NCBI GenBank assembly: GCA_017650255.1
Contig: JAGCFG010000027.1
Location: 1 to 7,021 of the forward strand
Origin: Alphaproteobacteria bacterium
GTDB taxonomy: Bacteria > Pseudomonadota > Alphaproteobacteria > RF32 > CAG-239
Direction: 5' to 3'
Length of the DNA: 7,021 nt
Position numbers and translations under genes: made by a program. Shown here in pieces: positions 7,009 through 7,021 of the stretch (position 1 is the stretch's first letter; each line of letters starts with the position of its first letter). Below the pieces are notes generated by a model. The model was not told the DNA's origin, did not search any database, and worked only from the letters and a program-made list of their open reading frames with translations.

Positions 7009-7021
7009 TTCATTGACAAAA

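Noticed and set aside
7013..7018. TTGACA, a perfect -35 hexamer just after the PAS gene stop
   Set aside because: The matching -10 would lie beyond the window, so a promoter for the next gene cannot be supported.
1..7021. Search for mobile elements, CRISPR repeats, tRNA or rRNA genes and prophage remnants
   Set aside because: Coding density is high, all genes are core housekeeping or envelope types, and no repeat arrays, terminal inverted repeats or RNA-gene signatures were seen by eye.

Overview
The window is an AT-rich chromosomal segment that looks alphaproteobacterial. The evidence is a TsaB with the 'GQAEAL' form of its N-terminal motif, an EnvC homologue of the alphaproteobacterial type directly after gpmI, and a membrane-anchored four-PAS protein resembling the N-terminal two thirds of the Caulobacter cell-cycle protein DivL. 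The low GC suggests a host-associated or reduced lineage, but this is inference from sequence character, not a database match.

Layout. Positions 1-5228 hold four genes on the minus strand, read right to left: tsaB (tRNA t6A synthesis), a compact class A penicillin-binding protein of the PBP1A family, gpmI (cofactor-independent phosphoglycerate mutase) and envC (amidase activator of cell separation, cut by the left edge). Gaps between them are 21, 69 and 10 bases, so tsaB-pbp and gpmI-envC are probably co-transcribed pairs, perhaps one operon. A 94-base divergent region (5229-5322) separates them from a plus-strand gene at 5323-7008, which encodes a transmembrane segment and four PAS domains but stops where a histidine-kinase module would be expected. 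No RNA genes, mobile elements, CRISPR arrays or long repeats were seen, and no gene-free stretch exceeds 94 bases.

How the genes fit together. Three of the five gene products act at or in the envelope: the PBP polymerises and crosslinks peptidoglycan, EnvC switches on septal amidases, and the PAS protein is a probable membrane-bound cell-cycle or signalling regulator. GpmI and TsaB are housekeeping enzymes of glycolysis and tRNA modification. The most notable points are the apparently kinase-less DivL-like protein and a divergent promoter region in which the two predicted -10 boxes overlap almost completely. I see no sign of a new defence or mobile system here.
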